The notes under the pieces are model-generated. The model saw nothing but the letters and a program-made list of their open reading frames with translations, was not told the DNA's origin and ran no database searches. DNA of 64,000 bases from Metarhizobium sp017305935 (GTDB lineage Bacteria; Pseudomonadota; Alphaproteobacteria; Rhizobiales; Rhizobiaceae). The DNA lies in NCBI RefSeq assembly GCF_029601685.1, contig NZ_JARRIR010000003.1, forward strand, positions 310,001-374,000. The letters run 5' to 3'. This document shows, piece by piece, positions 8,684 to 16,983 of the stretch; position 1 is the first letter of the stretch; the number at the start of each line of letters is the position of its first letter. Made by a program: the position numbers and the translations under genes.

Positions 8684-10633
8684 TCAGCCGGCCTTGTTGA
8701 CCCGCATGTACCAATCGACCAATCGCCGGACCTGGCGCACGGTATAGCCGCGCGCGGTCATGCGATCGACGAATTCGGCATGCTGCTTTTCGGTCGTGCT
8801 GTCTTTCTTCGAGCCGAAGCTGATGACGGGGAGCAGGTCTTCCACCTGGCCGAACATGCGTTTCTCGATCACCTCACGCAGCTTTTCGTAGCTCGTCCAG
8901 GAGGGGTTCCTGCCGCCGTTGCGGGCGCGGGCGCGCAGCGTGAACTTGACGACCTCGTTGCGGAAGTCCTTCGGGTTGGCGATGCCGGCGGGTTTCTCGA
9001 TCTGCGACAGCTCGCTGTCGAGGATCTCGCGGTTGAGGATCTGGCCGGTATCGGGATCCTTGAAATCCTGATCCTCCAGCCAGGCGTCGGCATAGGCGAT
9101 ATAGCGGTCGAACAGGTTCTGGCCGTATTCGCTATAGGATTCCAGATAGGCCTTCTGGATCTCGTGGCCGATGAATTCGGCATAGCGGCTGGCGATTTCC
9201 GAGCGGATGAAATCGAGGTAATTGGCCTCGACCTCCTTGGGAAACTGCTCGCGGCGGATCGCCTGTTCGAGGATGTACATCAGGTGGACGGGATCGGCCG
9301 AGACCTCCTTGGTGTCGTAGTTGAAGGTTTCCGAGAGAACCTTGAAGGCGAAACGGGTGGAAATGCCGGTCATGCCCTCGTCGACGCCGGCGGCGTCGCG
9401 ATATTCCTGCAGCGACTTCGCCTTCGGGTCGGTATCCTTGAGGTTCTCGCCGTCATAGACGCGCATCTTGGTGTAGGTCGGCGAATTCTCGTGCGGCGTC
9501 AGCCGGGTGGCGACGGTGAAGCGCGACAGGTTTTCCAAGACTTCCGGGGCGCAGGGGCTGTCGGAAAGCTCGCTTTCGCGCAGCAGCTTCTCGTAGATCT
9601 GCCGTTCTTCGGTCACGCGCAGGCAATAGGGCACCTTGACCACGAGGATGCGGTCGAGGAAGGCCTCGTTGTTCTTGTTGTGCTTGAACTGCAGCCATTC
9701 GGATTCGTTGGAGTGGGCGAGCACGATGCCCTGATACGGGAAGGCACCGAAATTCTCGGTGCCGTTATAGCTGCCTTCCTGGGTGGCGGTCAGCAGCGGA
9801 TGCAGCACCTTGATCGGCGCCTTGAACATTTCGACGAATTCCAGCAGCCCTTGCGTCGTGCGGTTCAGGCCACCGCTGTAGGAATAGGCGTCGGGGTCGG
9901 CCTGGCTGTAGTTTTCCAGCTGGCGGATGTCGACCTTGCCGACCAGCGTCGAGATATCCTGGTTGTTCTCGTCGCCGGGCTCGGTCTTGGCGATGCCGAT
10001 CTGGCGTAGCCGCGAGGGCATCAGCTTGACGACGCTGAATTTGGAGATGTCGCCGCCGATCTCGTCTAGCCGCTTGGCGGCCCAGGGGGAGATGAGGCCG
10101 GTAAGGCGGCGCTTGGCGATGCCGTATTTGTCCTCCAGCAGGTCGCCCATGCGATCGCGGCTGAAAAGGCCGAGCGGCGATTCGAAGACCGGGCTGATCT
10201 TGCCGTCGATGGCCAGCGTGTAGATCGGCTCCTGTTCCATCAGCTTCTTCAGGCGCTCGGCCAGCGACGATTTGCCGCCGCCCACAGGCCCGAGCAGGTA
10301 AAGGATCTGCTTTCGTTCTTCCAGGCCTTGCGCGGCATAGCGGAAATAGCCGACGATTCGCTCGATCGTATCCTCCATGCCGTAGAAATCCGCAAAGGAG
10401 GGGTAAATCTTGATCGTCCGGTTGGCGAAGACTCGGCCCAGCCGCTCGTCGGCGCTGGTATCGACGAGCTTCGGCTCGCCGATGGCCGCGACCATGCGCT
10501 CCGGCGCGGTCGCATACATGCTCTTGTCGTCGCGGCACGCCAGCAGATACTCCTGCAGGCTTAGCTCTTCTTGCGCACCGCTTGCATAAGTCTTTGAGAA
10601 AAGATCGAAAACATCACTATCGCTGGTTTTCAT
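8684..10633 (-). CDS. prkA: PrkA serine protein kinase
   Basis: A 649-residue PrkA/YeaG protein, the usual length. It has an AAA-type ATPase core at the N terminus with a P-loop (LLGPVGGGKSSLAERLKK, about residues 111-128) and a C-terminal kinase-like region. The E. coli homologue forms a unit with YeaH and is induced in stationary phase and nitrogen stress. The start at 10633 gives MKTSDSDVFDLFSKTY and follows a GGAGAG ribosome site; further upstream the frame has no family similarity. It is the first gene of the prkA-yeaH-spoVR operon and sits behind an EcfG-type promoter. Confidence 0.93.
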   Translation of the reverse strand: MKTSDSDVFDLFSKTYASGAQEELSLQEYLLACRDDKSMYATAPERMVAAIGEPKLVDTSADERLGRVFANRTIKIYPSFADFYGMEDTIERIVGYFRYAAQGLEERKQILYLLGPVGGGKSSLAERLKKLMEQEPIYTLAIDGKISPVFESPLGLFSRDRMGDLLEDKYGIAKRRLTGLISPWAAKRLDEIGGDISKFSVVKLMPSRLRQIGIAKTEPGDENNQDISTLVGKVDIRQLENYSQADPDAYSYSGGLNRTTQGLLEFVEMFKAPIKVLHPLLTATQEGSYNGTENFGAFPYQGIVLAHSNESEWLQFKHNKNNEAFLDRILVVKVPYCLRVTEERQIYEKLLRESELSDSPCAPEVLENLSRFTVATRLTPHENSPTYTKMRVYDGENLKDTDPKAKSLQEYRDAAGVDEGMTGISTRFAFKVLSETFNYDTKEVSADPVHLMYILEQAIRREQFPKEVEANYLDFIRSEIASRYAEFIGHEIQKAYLESYSEYGQNLFDRYIAYADAWLEDQDFKDPDTGQILNREILDSELSQIEKPAGIANPKDFRNEVVKFTLRARARNGGRNPSWTSYEKLREVIEKRMFGQVEDLLPVISFGSKKDSTTEKQHAEFVDRMTARGYTVRQVRRLVDWYMRVNKAG

Positions 10634-10691
10634 GGAACTCTCCCGCGGACGCCGGAAGACGGAAGCGTTTCCTCGCGTCCACTTTCTCTTC

Positions 10692-10717
10692 AACGAAGCT
10701 CGGCTACAAATTGTTCC
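10692..10717 (-). promoter_or_regulatory. EcfG (general stress sigma factor) promoter of prkA operon
   Basis: On the minus strand the sequence reads GGAAC, 17 bases, CGTT. This is the textbook -35/-10 pattern of promoters used by the alphaproteobacterial general stress sigma factor EcfG/RpoE2. It lies 59 bases upstream of the prkA start with the right orientation. A CGGAAAA/TTTTCCG inverted repeat lies just upstream (10731-10749). Use by EcfG is inferred from the match. Confidence 0.75.
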
Positions 10718-10993
10718 CTGGTCATGCCTGCGGAAAAGCCTGTTTTCCGTCCGTCGGCGCAGCTCTTGCGCTGTCCTGCGCCATGCGAACCGGAGGGGCC
10801 CAAGCCGCACCGTCATCATCCTTTCGCGCTAGGACAGTATGGGCGCGGACGCCGCGCCGGTAAAGGGGTTTGTGGTTTCATCATACCTAAGAAATCACCC
10901 GATAATTCTCATGGGCCGATCATGCGGCCCTTCTCCCGGCGCTGATTTTACGGCAAAACGCCAGGCTGAACGAACCGGAGAGGAGCCGTCCCG
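10718..10993. other. Divergent intergenic region between prkA and the amidase gene
   Basis: Apart from the EcfG promoter at its left border and the small inverted repeat at 10731-10749, I see no recognisable site. The amidase promoter should lie in the right half, where a moderately AT-rich stretch occurs at 10868-10915. Confidence 0.35.
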
Positions 10994-12685
10994 ATGCAAC
11001 TGGTGGAAACGTCGATCGCCGCGCTGCGCCAAGCGCTGGAAGAGGGCCGCGTGACGTCTCAGGCGCTTGTGGAGGGCTATCTGGCGCGAATCGCCCGTTA
11101 CGACCATGACGGCATCCGGCTGAACGCCGTCGTGATCCTCGATCCGCAAGCCGTCGAGGAGGCGCGCGCCTCCGACCGGCGCCGGGCGGAGGGACGGTTG
11201 CGCGGGCCGCTCGATGGCATTCCCTACACCGCCAAGGACAGCTACAAGGCACGCGGGCTGACGGTGGCCGCGGGCTCGCCGGCCTTTGCCGATCTCGTCG
11301 CCAGCGAGGATGCCTTCGCCATCCAGCGCCTGCGCGCCGGCGGCGCGGTATTGATCGGGCTGACCAACATGCCGCCCATGGCCAATGGCGGCATGCAGCG
11401 CGGTCTCTACGGCCGCGCTGAATCCCCCTATAACGGCGACTACCTGACGGCGGCCTTCGGCTCGGGCTCCTCCAACGGCTCGGGCACGGCGACCGCCGCC
11501 AGCTTCGCCGCCTTCGGGCTCGGCGAGGAAACCTGGTCGAGCGGCCGCGCGCCCGCCGCCAATAACGGGCTGTGCGCCTATACGCCGAGCCGCGGCGTCA
11601 TTTCGGTGCGCGGCAACTGGCCGCTGGTGCCGACCATGGACGTGGTCGTGCCGCATACGCGCAGCATGGCCGACATGCTGGAACTGCTCGACGTCATCGT
11701 CGCCGACGACGAGGAGACGCGCGGCGATCTCTGGCGCAGCCAGAACTGGGTGGCGATCCCGAAATCCTCCGAGATCCGCCCCGCCTCCTATCCGGCGCTG
11801 GCGGCGTCTGCCTCGCTGAAGGGCAGGCGCTTCGGCCTGCCGGCCATGTATATCAATGCCGACCCGCTGGCCGGCACCGCCGAAACCCCCGGCATCGGCG
11901 GCCCGACCGGCCGAAAGATCGAGACGCGCGCCTCGATGCTCGCCCTGATGGACGCCGCCCGCGCCGCGCTGGAGGCGGCGGGCGCCGAGGTCGTGGTCAC
12001 CGATTTTCCCGTGGTCTCGAACTACGAGGGCGACCGCCCCGGCGCGCCGACGATTTTCACCCGCGGGCTCGTCAGCCCGGATTACCTGCGCCATGAAATG
12101 CTCGACCTCTGCGCCTGGTCGTGGGACGATTTCCTCGCCGCCAACGGCGATCCGACGCTGTCGCGGCTTGCCGATGTCGACGGCGCGGCCATCTTCCCCG
12201 CCCCCGAGGGCGCCCTGCCCGACCGCTACGACGGCTTCGACGACTTCCTGCCCGCCTATCCCGCCCATGCCGCCGCCCATCCCGGCCGCGCCCTCCACGA
12301 TATTCCGCACCTGGAAGCCGGTTTTCGCGGGCTGGAGGAAACCCGCAAGCGCGATTTCGAGGACTGGATGGACGGTCTCGGGCTCGACGCCGTGATCTTC
12401 CCGGCGGTCGCCGATATCGGCCCGGCCGATGCCGACATCGACCCCGCCTCGGCCGATCTCGCCTGGCGCAACGGCACCTGGGTCGCCAACGGCAACCTCG
12501 CCATCCGCCATTTCGGTATCCCCACCGTCACCGTGCCGATGGGCATCATGCCCGACATCGCCATGCCCGCCGGCCTCACCTTCGCCGGCCGCGCCTATGA
12601 CGACAATGCCCTGCTCTCCTACGCCACCGCCTTCGAGGCGACCGGCGGCTATCGCAAGGCGCCGCCGCGCACGCCGGAACTCTGA
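10994..12685 (+). CDS. Amidase signature family hydrolase
   Basis: A 563-residue amidase-signature enzyme. The family Ser-cisSer-Lys machinery is recognisable: lysine in GIPYTAKDSYKARG (about residue 81), the glycine/serine-rich loop FGSGSSNGSGTATAASFAAF (about 156-175) and the nucleophile region EETWSSGRAPAANNG. It is longer than a GatA subunit and stands alone, which points to a catabolic amidase rather than the tRNA amidotransferase. The substrate is unknown. A GAGGAG ribosome site precedes the ATG. A signal peptide is absent, so it acts in the cytoplasm. Confidence 0.85.
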   Translation: MQLVETSIAALRQALEEGRVTSQALVEGYLARIARYDHDGIRLNAVVILDPQAVEEARASDRRRAEGRLRGPLDGIPYTAKDSYKARGLTVAAGSPAFADLVASEDAFAIQRLRAGGAVLIGLTNMPPMANGGMQRGLYGRAESPYNGDYLTAAFGSGSSNGSGTATAASFAAFGLGEETWSSGRAPAANNGLCAYTPSRGVISVRGNWPLVPTMDVVVPHTRSMADMLELLDVIVADDEETRGDLWRSQNWVAIPKSSEIRPASYPALAASASLKGRRFGLPAMYINADPLAGTAETPGIGGPTGRKIETRASMLALMDAARAALEAAGAEVVVTDFPVVSNYEGDRPGAPTIFTRGLVSPDYLRHEMLDLCAWSWDDFLAANGDPTLSRLADVDGAAIFPAPEGALPDRYDGFDDFLPAYPAHAAAHPGRALHDIPHLEAGFRGLEETRKRDFEDWMDGLGLDAVIFPAVADIGPADADIDPASADLAWRNGTWVANGNLAIRHFGIPTVTVPMGIMPDIAMPAGLTFAGRAYDDNALLSYATAFEATGGYRKAPPRTPEL

Positions 12686-13098
12686 GCGACCGGGGATGAA
12701 TTTTATGCGCAGCCGGGCGGAAATGTCCGACTGCGTTTCCGTCTGCCCCCCCTTATGAAACAGGACGGGCACCGAAAAACCCCTTCTCCGCCAGGAGAGA
12801 AGGGAATTTCCGCATCGCCCCGCCCCCACCACAATCCGGAATCGTCCCCGCCGATTCTCTCCCCGCCCATGCGCCCTATGCTTCGATGTCGCCGCAACGG
12901 TCGAAACCGCCCGGCCTCGGTCGCGGAGAAAGGAAGATGGAAGTGCCTGTTTCGATTGAATATTCTGTCGCAGGCCGTCCTCTTCTCTCCCGCCATCGCG
13001 GCGGCGCAAACGGCCGGGACTGGACGCGAATCGAGAATCGTGGCCTAAGTTGTCGGGGTAAGGCCGATAAAACGCGTGTCGGCCGACAAGAGGGATTC
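12686..13098. promoter_or_regulatory. repA upstream region with a palindromic operator candidate
   Basis: This 413-base spacer should contain the repABC promoter. Just before the repA ribosome site lies the 12-base palindrome TGTCGGCCGACA (13077-13088), with a related TTGTCGGGG about 35 bases earlier. RepA proteins of repABC plasmids repress their own promoter, so the palindrome is a candidate RepA operator. A short inverted repeat at 12781-12801 (CCTTCTCC...GAGAAGG) is a small RIME-like palindrome. No protein gene is supported. Confidence 0.45.
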
Positions 13099-14322
13099 AT
13101 GGCGACAAGGTCGAATACTAAGCCGGTCGTGGCGGCGCGGGAAGATGCCGCCGAAAAGATCGTGCGTCATGCGGGCATGCTGTCCAACCAGCTGCAGCAG
13201 CTGCGCGCGCGCATGTATCCGCCGCGCGCCGAAAAGGGCCTGCGCTATTTCCTGACCAACGAGGTCTCGAAGCTGACCTCGATCCCCGATTCCACGTTGA
13301 AACTGCTCTCCAACGAGGGCCGCGGCCCGGTGCCGAGCCGGCTGGAGAACAACCACCGCGCCTATACCCTGCCGCAGATCAACGAACTGCGCCGCTTCTT
13401 CGCCGCGCAAAAACCGTCCGAGGCCCAGCGTTTCCTGCCGCATCGCCGTCCGGGCGAGCATCTGCAGGTGTTGGCGATTTNNNNNNNNNNNNNNNNNNNN
13501 NNNNNNNNNNNNNNNNNNNNNNNNNNNNNNNNNNNNNNNNNNNNNNNNNNNNNNNNNNNNNNNNNNNNNNNNNNNNNNNNNNNNNNNNNNNNNNNNNNNN
13601 NNNNNNNNNNNNNNNNNNNNNNNNNNNNNNNNNNNNNNNNNNNNNNNNNNNNNNNNNNNNNNNNNNNNNNNNNNNNNNNNNNNNNNNNNNNNNNNNNNNN
13701 NNNNNNNNNNNNNNNNNNNNNNNNNNNNNNNNNNNNNNNNNNNNNNNNNNNNNNNNNNNNNNNNNNNNNNNNNNNNNNNNNNNNNNNNNNNNNNNNNNNN
13801 NNNNNNNNNNNNNNNNNNNNNNNNNNNNNNNNNNNNNNNNNNNNNNNNNNNNNNNNNNNNNNNNNNNNNNNNNNNNNNNNNNNNNNNNNNNNNNNNNNNN
13901 NNNNNNNNNNNNNNNNNNNNNNNNNNNNNNNNNNNNNNNNNNNNNNNNNNNNNNNNNNNNNNNNNNNNNNNNNNNNNNNNNNNNNNNNNNNNNNNNNNNN
14001 NNNNNNNNNNNNNNNNNNNNNNNNNNNNNNNNNNNNNNNNNNNNNNNNNNNNNNNNNNNNNNNNNNNNNNNNNNNNNNNNNNNNNNNNNNNNNNNNNNNN
14101 NNNNNNNNNNNNNNNNNNNNNNNNNNNNNNNNNNNNNNNNNNNNNTTGCCGACGGCGGTGGAATCGACGGCGGTGGAGGCGGCGGGGCTCGCCAAGCGCA
14201 GCCTCTACGAGCTGGAAATGGGGCAGGTCGGCCGCGACACCCATCGCCGCGCCCGCGAGGCGATGGACGCGGTCAACGAGGCGATCCTCGATCTCGTGCG
14301 CACCAGTTGGGGCCGCTCATGA
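13099..14322 (+). CDS. repA: RepA, ParA-type partition ATPase and autorepressor (internal 665 bases unknown)
   Basis: A 407-codon gene that fits RepA of repABC replicons. Visible residues 1-127 include the N-terminal DNA-binding part: LRYFLTNEVSKLTSIPDSTL and NNHRAYTLPQINELRRFFA. The C-terminal 58 residues (VEAAGLAKRSLYELEMGQ ... MDAVNEAILDLVR) are also typical. The P-loop ATPase centre falls in the N run 13481-14145; the frame is preserved across the gap. RepA drives segregation with RepB and parS and represses the operon. The ATG at 13099 follows an AGAGGG ribosome site. Its stop overlaps the repB start (ATGA). Confidence 0.93.
   Translation: MATRSNTKPVVAAREDAAEKIVRHAGMLSNQLQQLRARMYPPRAEKGLRYFLTNEVSKLTSIPDSTLKLLSNEGRGPVPSRLENNHRAYTLPQINELRRFFAAQKPSEAQRFLPHRRPGEHLQVLAIXXXXXXXXXXXXXXXXXXXXXXXXXXXXXXXXXXXXXXXXXXXXXXXXXXXXXXXXXXXXXXXXXXXXXXXXXXXXXXXXXXXXXXXXXXXXXXXXXXXXXXXXXXXXXXXXXXXXXXXXXXXXXXXXXXXXXXXXXXXXXXXXXXXXXXXXXXXXXXXXXXXXXXXXXXXXXXXXXXXXXXXXXXXXXXXXXXXXXXXXXXXXXXXXXXXXXXXXXXXXXXLPTAVESTAVEAAGLAKRSLYELEMGQVGRDTHRRAREAMDAVNEAILDLVRTSWGRS
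13481..14145. other. Run of 665 N inside repA
   Basis: Undetermined or masked bases covering the part of repA that encodes the Walker A and B motifs. The reading frame on both sides is the same, so the length is consistent with an intact gene. Confidence 0.99.
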
Positions 14323-15320
14323 CCAAGTCGAAGAAATCGATCATCGCCAATTTCGGCCTGCTGGCGACACCGGCGCCCGAGACGAAATCGCAGGAGCCGC
14401 CGCTCTCCGCCCCCCTGCCGCGTGTCGGCGCCGGGGTCATTGGGGCTGCGCAGCGCTCGATCGGCGAATTGCGCGACGAGCGCGACCGGCTGAAGGCGCT
14501 GGTGGAATCCGGGGCCGGCGGGGCGAGCACGCTCGATCCCGCGCTGATCGACCCCTCGCCCTTCCCCGACCGCCTGCCGGATGACGGCGAGGCCGATTAC
14601 GCCGTCTTCCGGCGGATGATCGAGGAGGAAGGGCAGAAGGTNNNNNNNNNNNNNNNNNNNNNNNNNNNNNNNNNNNNNNNNNNNNNNNNNNNNNNNNNNN
14701 NNNNNNNNNNNNNNNNNNNNNNNNNNNNNNNNATCCCGGTCAAGGCCGTGGTGGTCGATATGTCCGACCGCGATCTCGTGGTCTCGCAGGGCCTGGAAAA
14801 CGCCGCGCGGCAGGATCTGAGCTGGATCGAGCGGGCGCTGTTTGCCAGGCGCATGGACGATGCCGGCATCAAGCCGCGCGACATCAAGGCGGCGTTGGCC
14901 GTCGACGATCCCGAACTTGCCCGCATGCGCGCCGTCTACCGCACGCTGCCGCCGGCGCTGATCGAAATGATCGGCCGCGCCCCGAAGATCGGCCGGCCGC
15001 GCTGGGTGGATTTCGCAAAGCTCTATGGCGAGCACGAGGACAGCGGGGCGCGGGTGACGGCGGCCTTTTCCGCGAACGCGGCAGCCTCTTCCGATGCCCG
15101 CTTCCAGCTGGCGCTCTCGGCGCTGAAGACGCCGGCCGAAAAGCCGGGCAGCCCCGTGCAGGAACTGCGCTCGCCCGATGGCGCGACGCTGGGGCTGGTG
15201 ACGGCAAGCGACAAGGAATGGCGCCTGCAGGCCAAGAGCCGCGACGGCACCCGTTTCGCCGCCTTCCTGCAAGCGCGCCTGCCGGAACTGGTTGAGGAAT
15301 TCATGCAGCAAAAACAGTAG
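14319..15320 (+). CDS. repB: RepB, ParB-type centromere-binding protein (internal 91 bases unknown)
   Basis: A 333-residue RepB. It begins MTKSKKSIIANFGLLATPAP and contains VGAGVIGAAQRSIGELRDER, both typical of RepB. After the gap, VKAVVVDMSDRDLVVSQGLE and RQDLSWIERALFARRMDDAG mark the ParB/Sulfiredoxin-fold and HTH region that binds parS. The masked 91 bases encode the conserved ParB core box. RepB forms the segrosome with RepA. The start is set by the four-base overlap with repA; a longer frame start 12 bases upstream is unlikely. Confidence 0.93.
   Translation: MTKSKKSIIANFGLLATPAPETKSQEPPLSAPLPRVGAGVIGAAQRSIGELRDERDRLKALVESGAGGASTLDPALIDPSPFPDRLPDDGEADYAVFRRMIEEEGQKXXXXXXXXXXXXXXXXXXXXXXXXXXXXXXXIPVKAVVVDMSDRDLVVSQGLENAARQDLSWIERALFARRMDDAGIKPRDIKAALAVDDPELARMRAVYRTLPPALIEMIGRAPKIGRPRWVDFAKLYGEHEDSGARVTAAFSANAAASSDARFQLALSALKTPAEKPGSPVQELRSPDGATLGLVTASDKEWRLQAKSRDGTRFAAFLQARLPELVEEFMQQKQ
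14642..14732. other. Run of 91 N inside repB
   Basis: Undetermined or masked bases covering the most conserved ParB-like box of repB. The frame is preserved across the gap. Confidence 0.99.
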
Positions 15321-15358
15321 GATAGCGGAGTAAAACCGCTACATTTCATATGCGAAGG

Positions 15359-15376
15359 CCTTGTCACCTGACAAGG
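15359..15376. repeat. Candidate parS site 1 (18-bp inverted repeat)
   Basis: CCTTGTCA-CC-TGACAAGG, perfect eight-base arms around two bases, located 38 bases after the repB stop and before the counter-transcribed RNA. Identical arms recur at 22843 and 22911. A palindrome repeated only near the rep operon is what a RepB centromere should look like, although it differs from the commonest published repABC consensus with a central GC. Confidence 0.65.
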
Positions 15377-15420
15377 TTTCGACGGTGAAGACCTGAACAG
15401 GAAAGGATGACATCAGCGGC

Positions 15421-15475
15421 AAAAAGAAAGGCCCCCAAGCGGCGAACCACCCGAGAGCCTTTGTATCTTCTAGCA
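15421..15475 (-). ncRNA. Counter-transcribed RNA (incompatibility RNA) of the repABC operon
   Basis: On the minus strand, between repB and repC, a strong promoter is followed by about 55 transcribed bases ending in an intrinsic terminator: AAAGGC...GCCTTT stem (arms within 15427-15472) and then CTTTTT. This is the position, size and structure of the small antisense RNA that all repABC replicons use to limit repC expression and that determines incompatibility. The transcript start near 15475 is estimated from the promoter. Confidence 0.88.
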
Positions 15476-15481
15476 GAGACA

Positions 15482-15510
15482 GCAATAGCGCTTCCCGATT
15501 CTCCTGTCAA
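15482..15510 (-). promoter_or_regulatory. Promoter of the counter-transcribed RNA
   Basis: Minus strand: TTGACA (15505-15510), 17-base spacer, TATTGC (15482-15487). A perfect -35 and good -10 at optimal spacing, about seven bases before the estimated RNA start. Strong constitutive promoters are the rule for these RNAs. Confidence 0.85.
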
Positions 15511-15551
15511 TCATGAGACCGCCGGCTCGGTGAACCCTTTCGTATGCCCTT

Positions 15552-16832
15552 TTGCGTGAGGGAAACNNNNNNNNNNNNNNNNNNNNNNNNNNNNNNNNNN
15601 NNNNNNNNNNNNNNNNNNNNNNNNNNNNNNCGGGACAGCTCGCGGAAGCGGAGATCCCCACCGGCAAGCGCGTCGACAAATGGAAGGTGTTTCGCGATCT
15701 CTGCGACGCCCGCGAAAAATTGGGCCTGCGCGACCGGGCGCTGGCGGTGTTGAACGCGCTTCTCTCCTTCTTCCCGGAAACGGAGCTGGAGGAAGGCGAC
15801 AATCTCATCGTCTTCCCCTCCAACGCCCAGCTTTCGATCCGCGCCAACGGCATCGCCGGCACGACGCTGCGCGAAAATCTCGGCATTCTCGTCGACGGCG
15901 GCATCGTTTCGNNNNNNNNNNNNNNNNNNNNNNNNNNNNNNNNNNNNNNNNACGGCCAGGGCGAGATCCGCGACGCCTATGGTTTCAGCCTCGCGCCCCT
16001 GCTGGTTCGCGCGGAAGAATTCGCGCTGCTGGCGCAGGAAGCGGCGGCCGAGCGCCGGCATCTCCAGATGCTGCGCGAGCGCATCACCATTCTGCGCCGC
16101 GACGTGCGCAAGCTGGTGGCAGCAGCGATAGAGGAGGGGGCCAAGGGCGACTGGCTGGCGATCGAGGCCGAGCTTGTCACCGAACTTTTCGATCTCAAGC
16201 GCAAGAAAACCATCGAAGATCTGCAAAAAGTCGCCGATCGGCTGGGGGATCTGCATGCGCGGGCGCTCAACATGCTGGAATTGCGTGCTAAAAACAAAAA
16301 ATCCGCTGCCAATGCTAGCGAAATCCGCGACCACATACAGAATTCAACCACTGAATCCAGCAATGACTCTGAACCTGCTCTGAACACAGGCAGGGCGGCG
16401 GCCATATGCCCGACGGAACCGTTGCTGGAAACCAAATCGGCGACCGCAGCCGAAATCCCGACAGCCGATGCCCGCAAGCCCCTGCCCCTGTCGGCGGTGA
16501 CCAGNNNNNNNNNNNNNNNNNNNNNNNNNNNNNNNNNNNNNNNNNNNNNNNNNNNNNNNNNNNNNNNNNNNNNNNNNNNNNNNNNNNNNNNNNNNNNNNN
16601 NNNNNNNNNNNNNNNNNNNNNNNNNNNNNNNNNNNNNNNNNNNNNNNNNNNNNNNNNNNNNNNNNNNNNNNNNNNNNNNNNNNNNNNNNNNNNNNNNNNN
16701 NNNNNNNNNNNNNNNNNNNNNNNNNNNNNNNNNNNNNNNNCCCGCGGCCAGTTCTCCGTCGGCCCGATGGTGATGGCGGCGGCGCGCGCGCGCGGCGTGA
16801 TCGGCGCGGCGAAAAGCCCCCTCCCCTCCTGA
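15552..16832 (+). CDS. repC: RepC, replication initiator (three internal gaps)
   Basis: A 426-residue RepC. Diagnostic stretches are KRVDKWKVFRDLCDAREKLG, LIVFPSNAQLSIRANGIAGT, AYGFSLAPLLVRAEEFALLA and, near the end, GQFSVGPMVMAAARARG. RepC initiates replication at an origin within its own gene. The start is tentative: TTG at 15552 is the only in-frame start after a stop at 15531 and before the first gap, and it gives roughly the expected distance to VDKWKVFRD. Expression should be limited by the antisense RNA upstream. The frame is continuous across all three gaps (15567-15630, 15912-15951, 16505-16740). Confidence 0.92.
   Translation: MREGNXXXXXXXXXXXXXXXXXXXXXXGQLAEAEIPTGKRVDKWKVFRDLCDAREKLGLRDRALAVLNALLSFFPETELEEGDNLIVFPSNAQLSIRANGIAGTTLRENLGILVDGGIVSXXXXXXXXXXXXXXGQGEIRDAYGFSLAPLLVRAEEFALLAQEAAAERRHLQMLRERITILRRDVRKLVAAAIEEGAKGDWLAIEAELVTELFDLKRKKTIEDLQKVADRLGDLHARALNMLELRAKNKKSAANASEIRDHIQNSTTESSNDSEPALNTGRAAAICPTEPLLETKSATAAEIPTADARKPLPLSAVTXXXXXXXXXXXXXXXXXXXXXXXXXXXXXXXXXXXXXXXXXXXXXXXXXXXXXXXXXXXXXXXXXXXXXXXXXXXXXXXXRGQFSVGPMVMAAARARGVIGAAKSPLPS
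15567..15630. other. Run of 64 N in the 5' end of repC
   Basis: Undetermined or masked bases where RepC proteins carry their conserved N-terminal TTPFGRR-type segment. Confidence 0.99.
15912..15951. other. Run of 40 N inside repC
   Basis: Undetermined or masked bases just before the conserved AYGFSLAPL region. The frame is preserved. Confidence 0.99.
16281..16390. other. Probable origin of replication (AT-rich stretch inside repC)
   Basis: Within repC the base composition drops sharply: the segment starts with an A-rich run (CTAAAAACAAAAAATCC) and continues with a low-GC stretch encoding a Lys/Asn/Ser-rich linker. In studied repABC plasmids the origin maps to an AT-rich region in the central to distal part of repC, at the equivalent place. 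The exact borders are a guess. Confidence 0.55.
16505..16740. other. Run of 236 N in the 3' part of repC
   Basis: Undetermined or masked bases covering the conserved C-terminal domain of RepC. The frame is preserved into GQFSVGPM. Confidence 0.99.
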
Positions 16833-16983
16833 GCCGGATACTTCCATGAAATCAAGGTATTGCCATAGTTCTAAAAATGGTTCGACGGCAAACCGGTGGA
16901 TTGGTTCTTGGCAAGACGGCTGGTGCGGAGCCAGAAACCATGCAGATATGGCGAGACTGCCGGGATGAAAAAGGATGGATGAC

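Noticed and set aside
10895..13009. A 704-codon minus-strand frame
   Set aside because: Antisense to the amidase, Gly/Arg/His-rich without domains.
12886..13098. N-terminal extension of repA
   Set aside because: The frame is open upstream, but the RepA family N terminus begins at 13099, where a good ribosome site is present.
13481..16740. N runs as hidden mobile elements
   Set aside because: Frames of repA, repB and repC are preserved through each run and the lengths match normal genes, so no insertion is needed.
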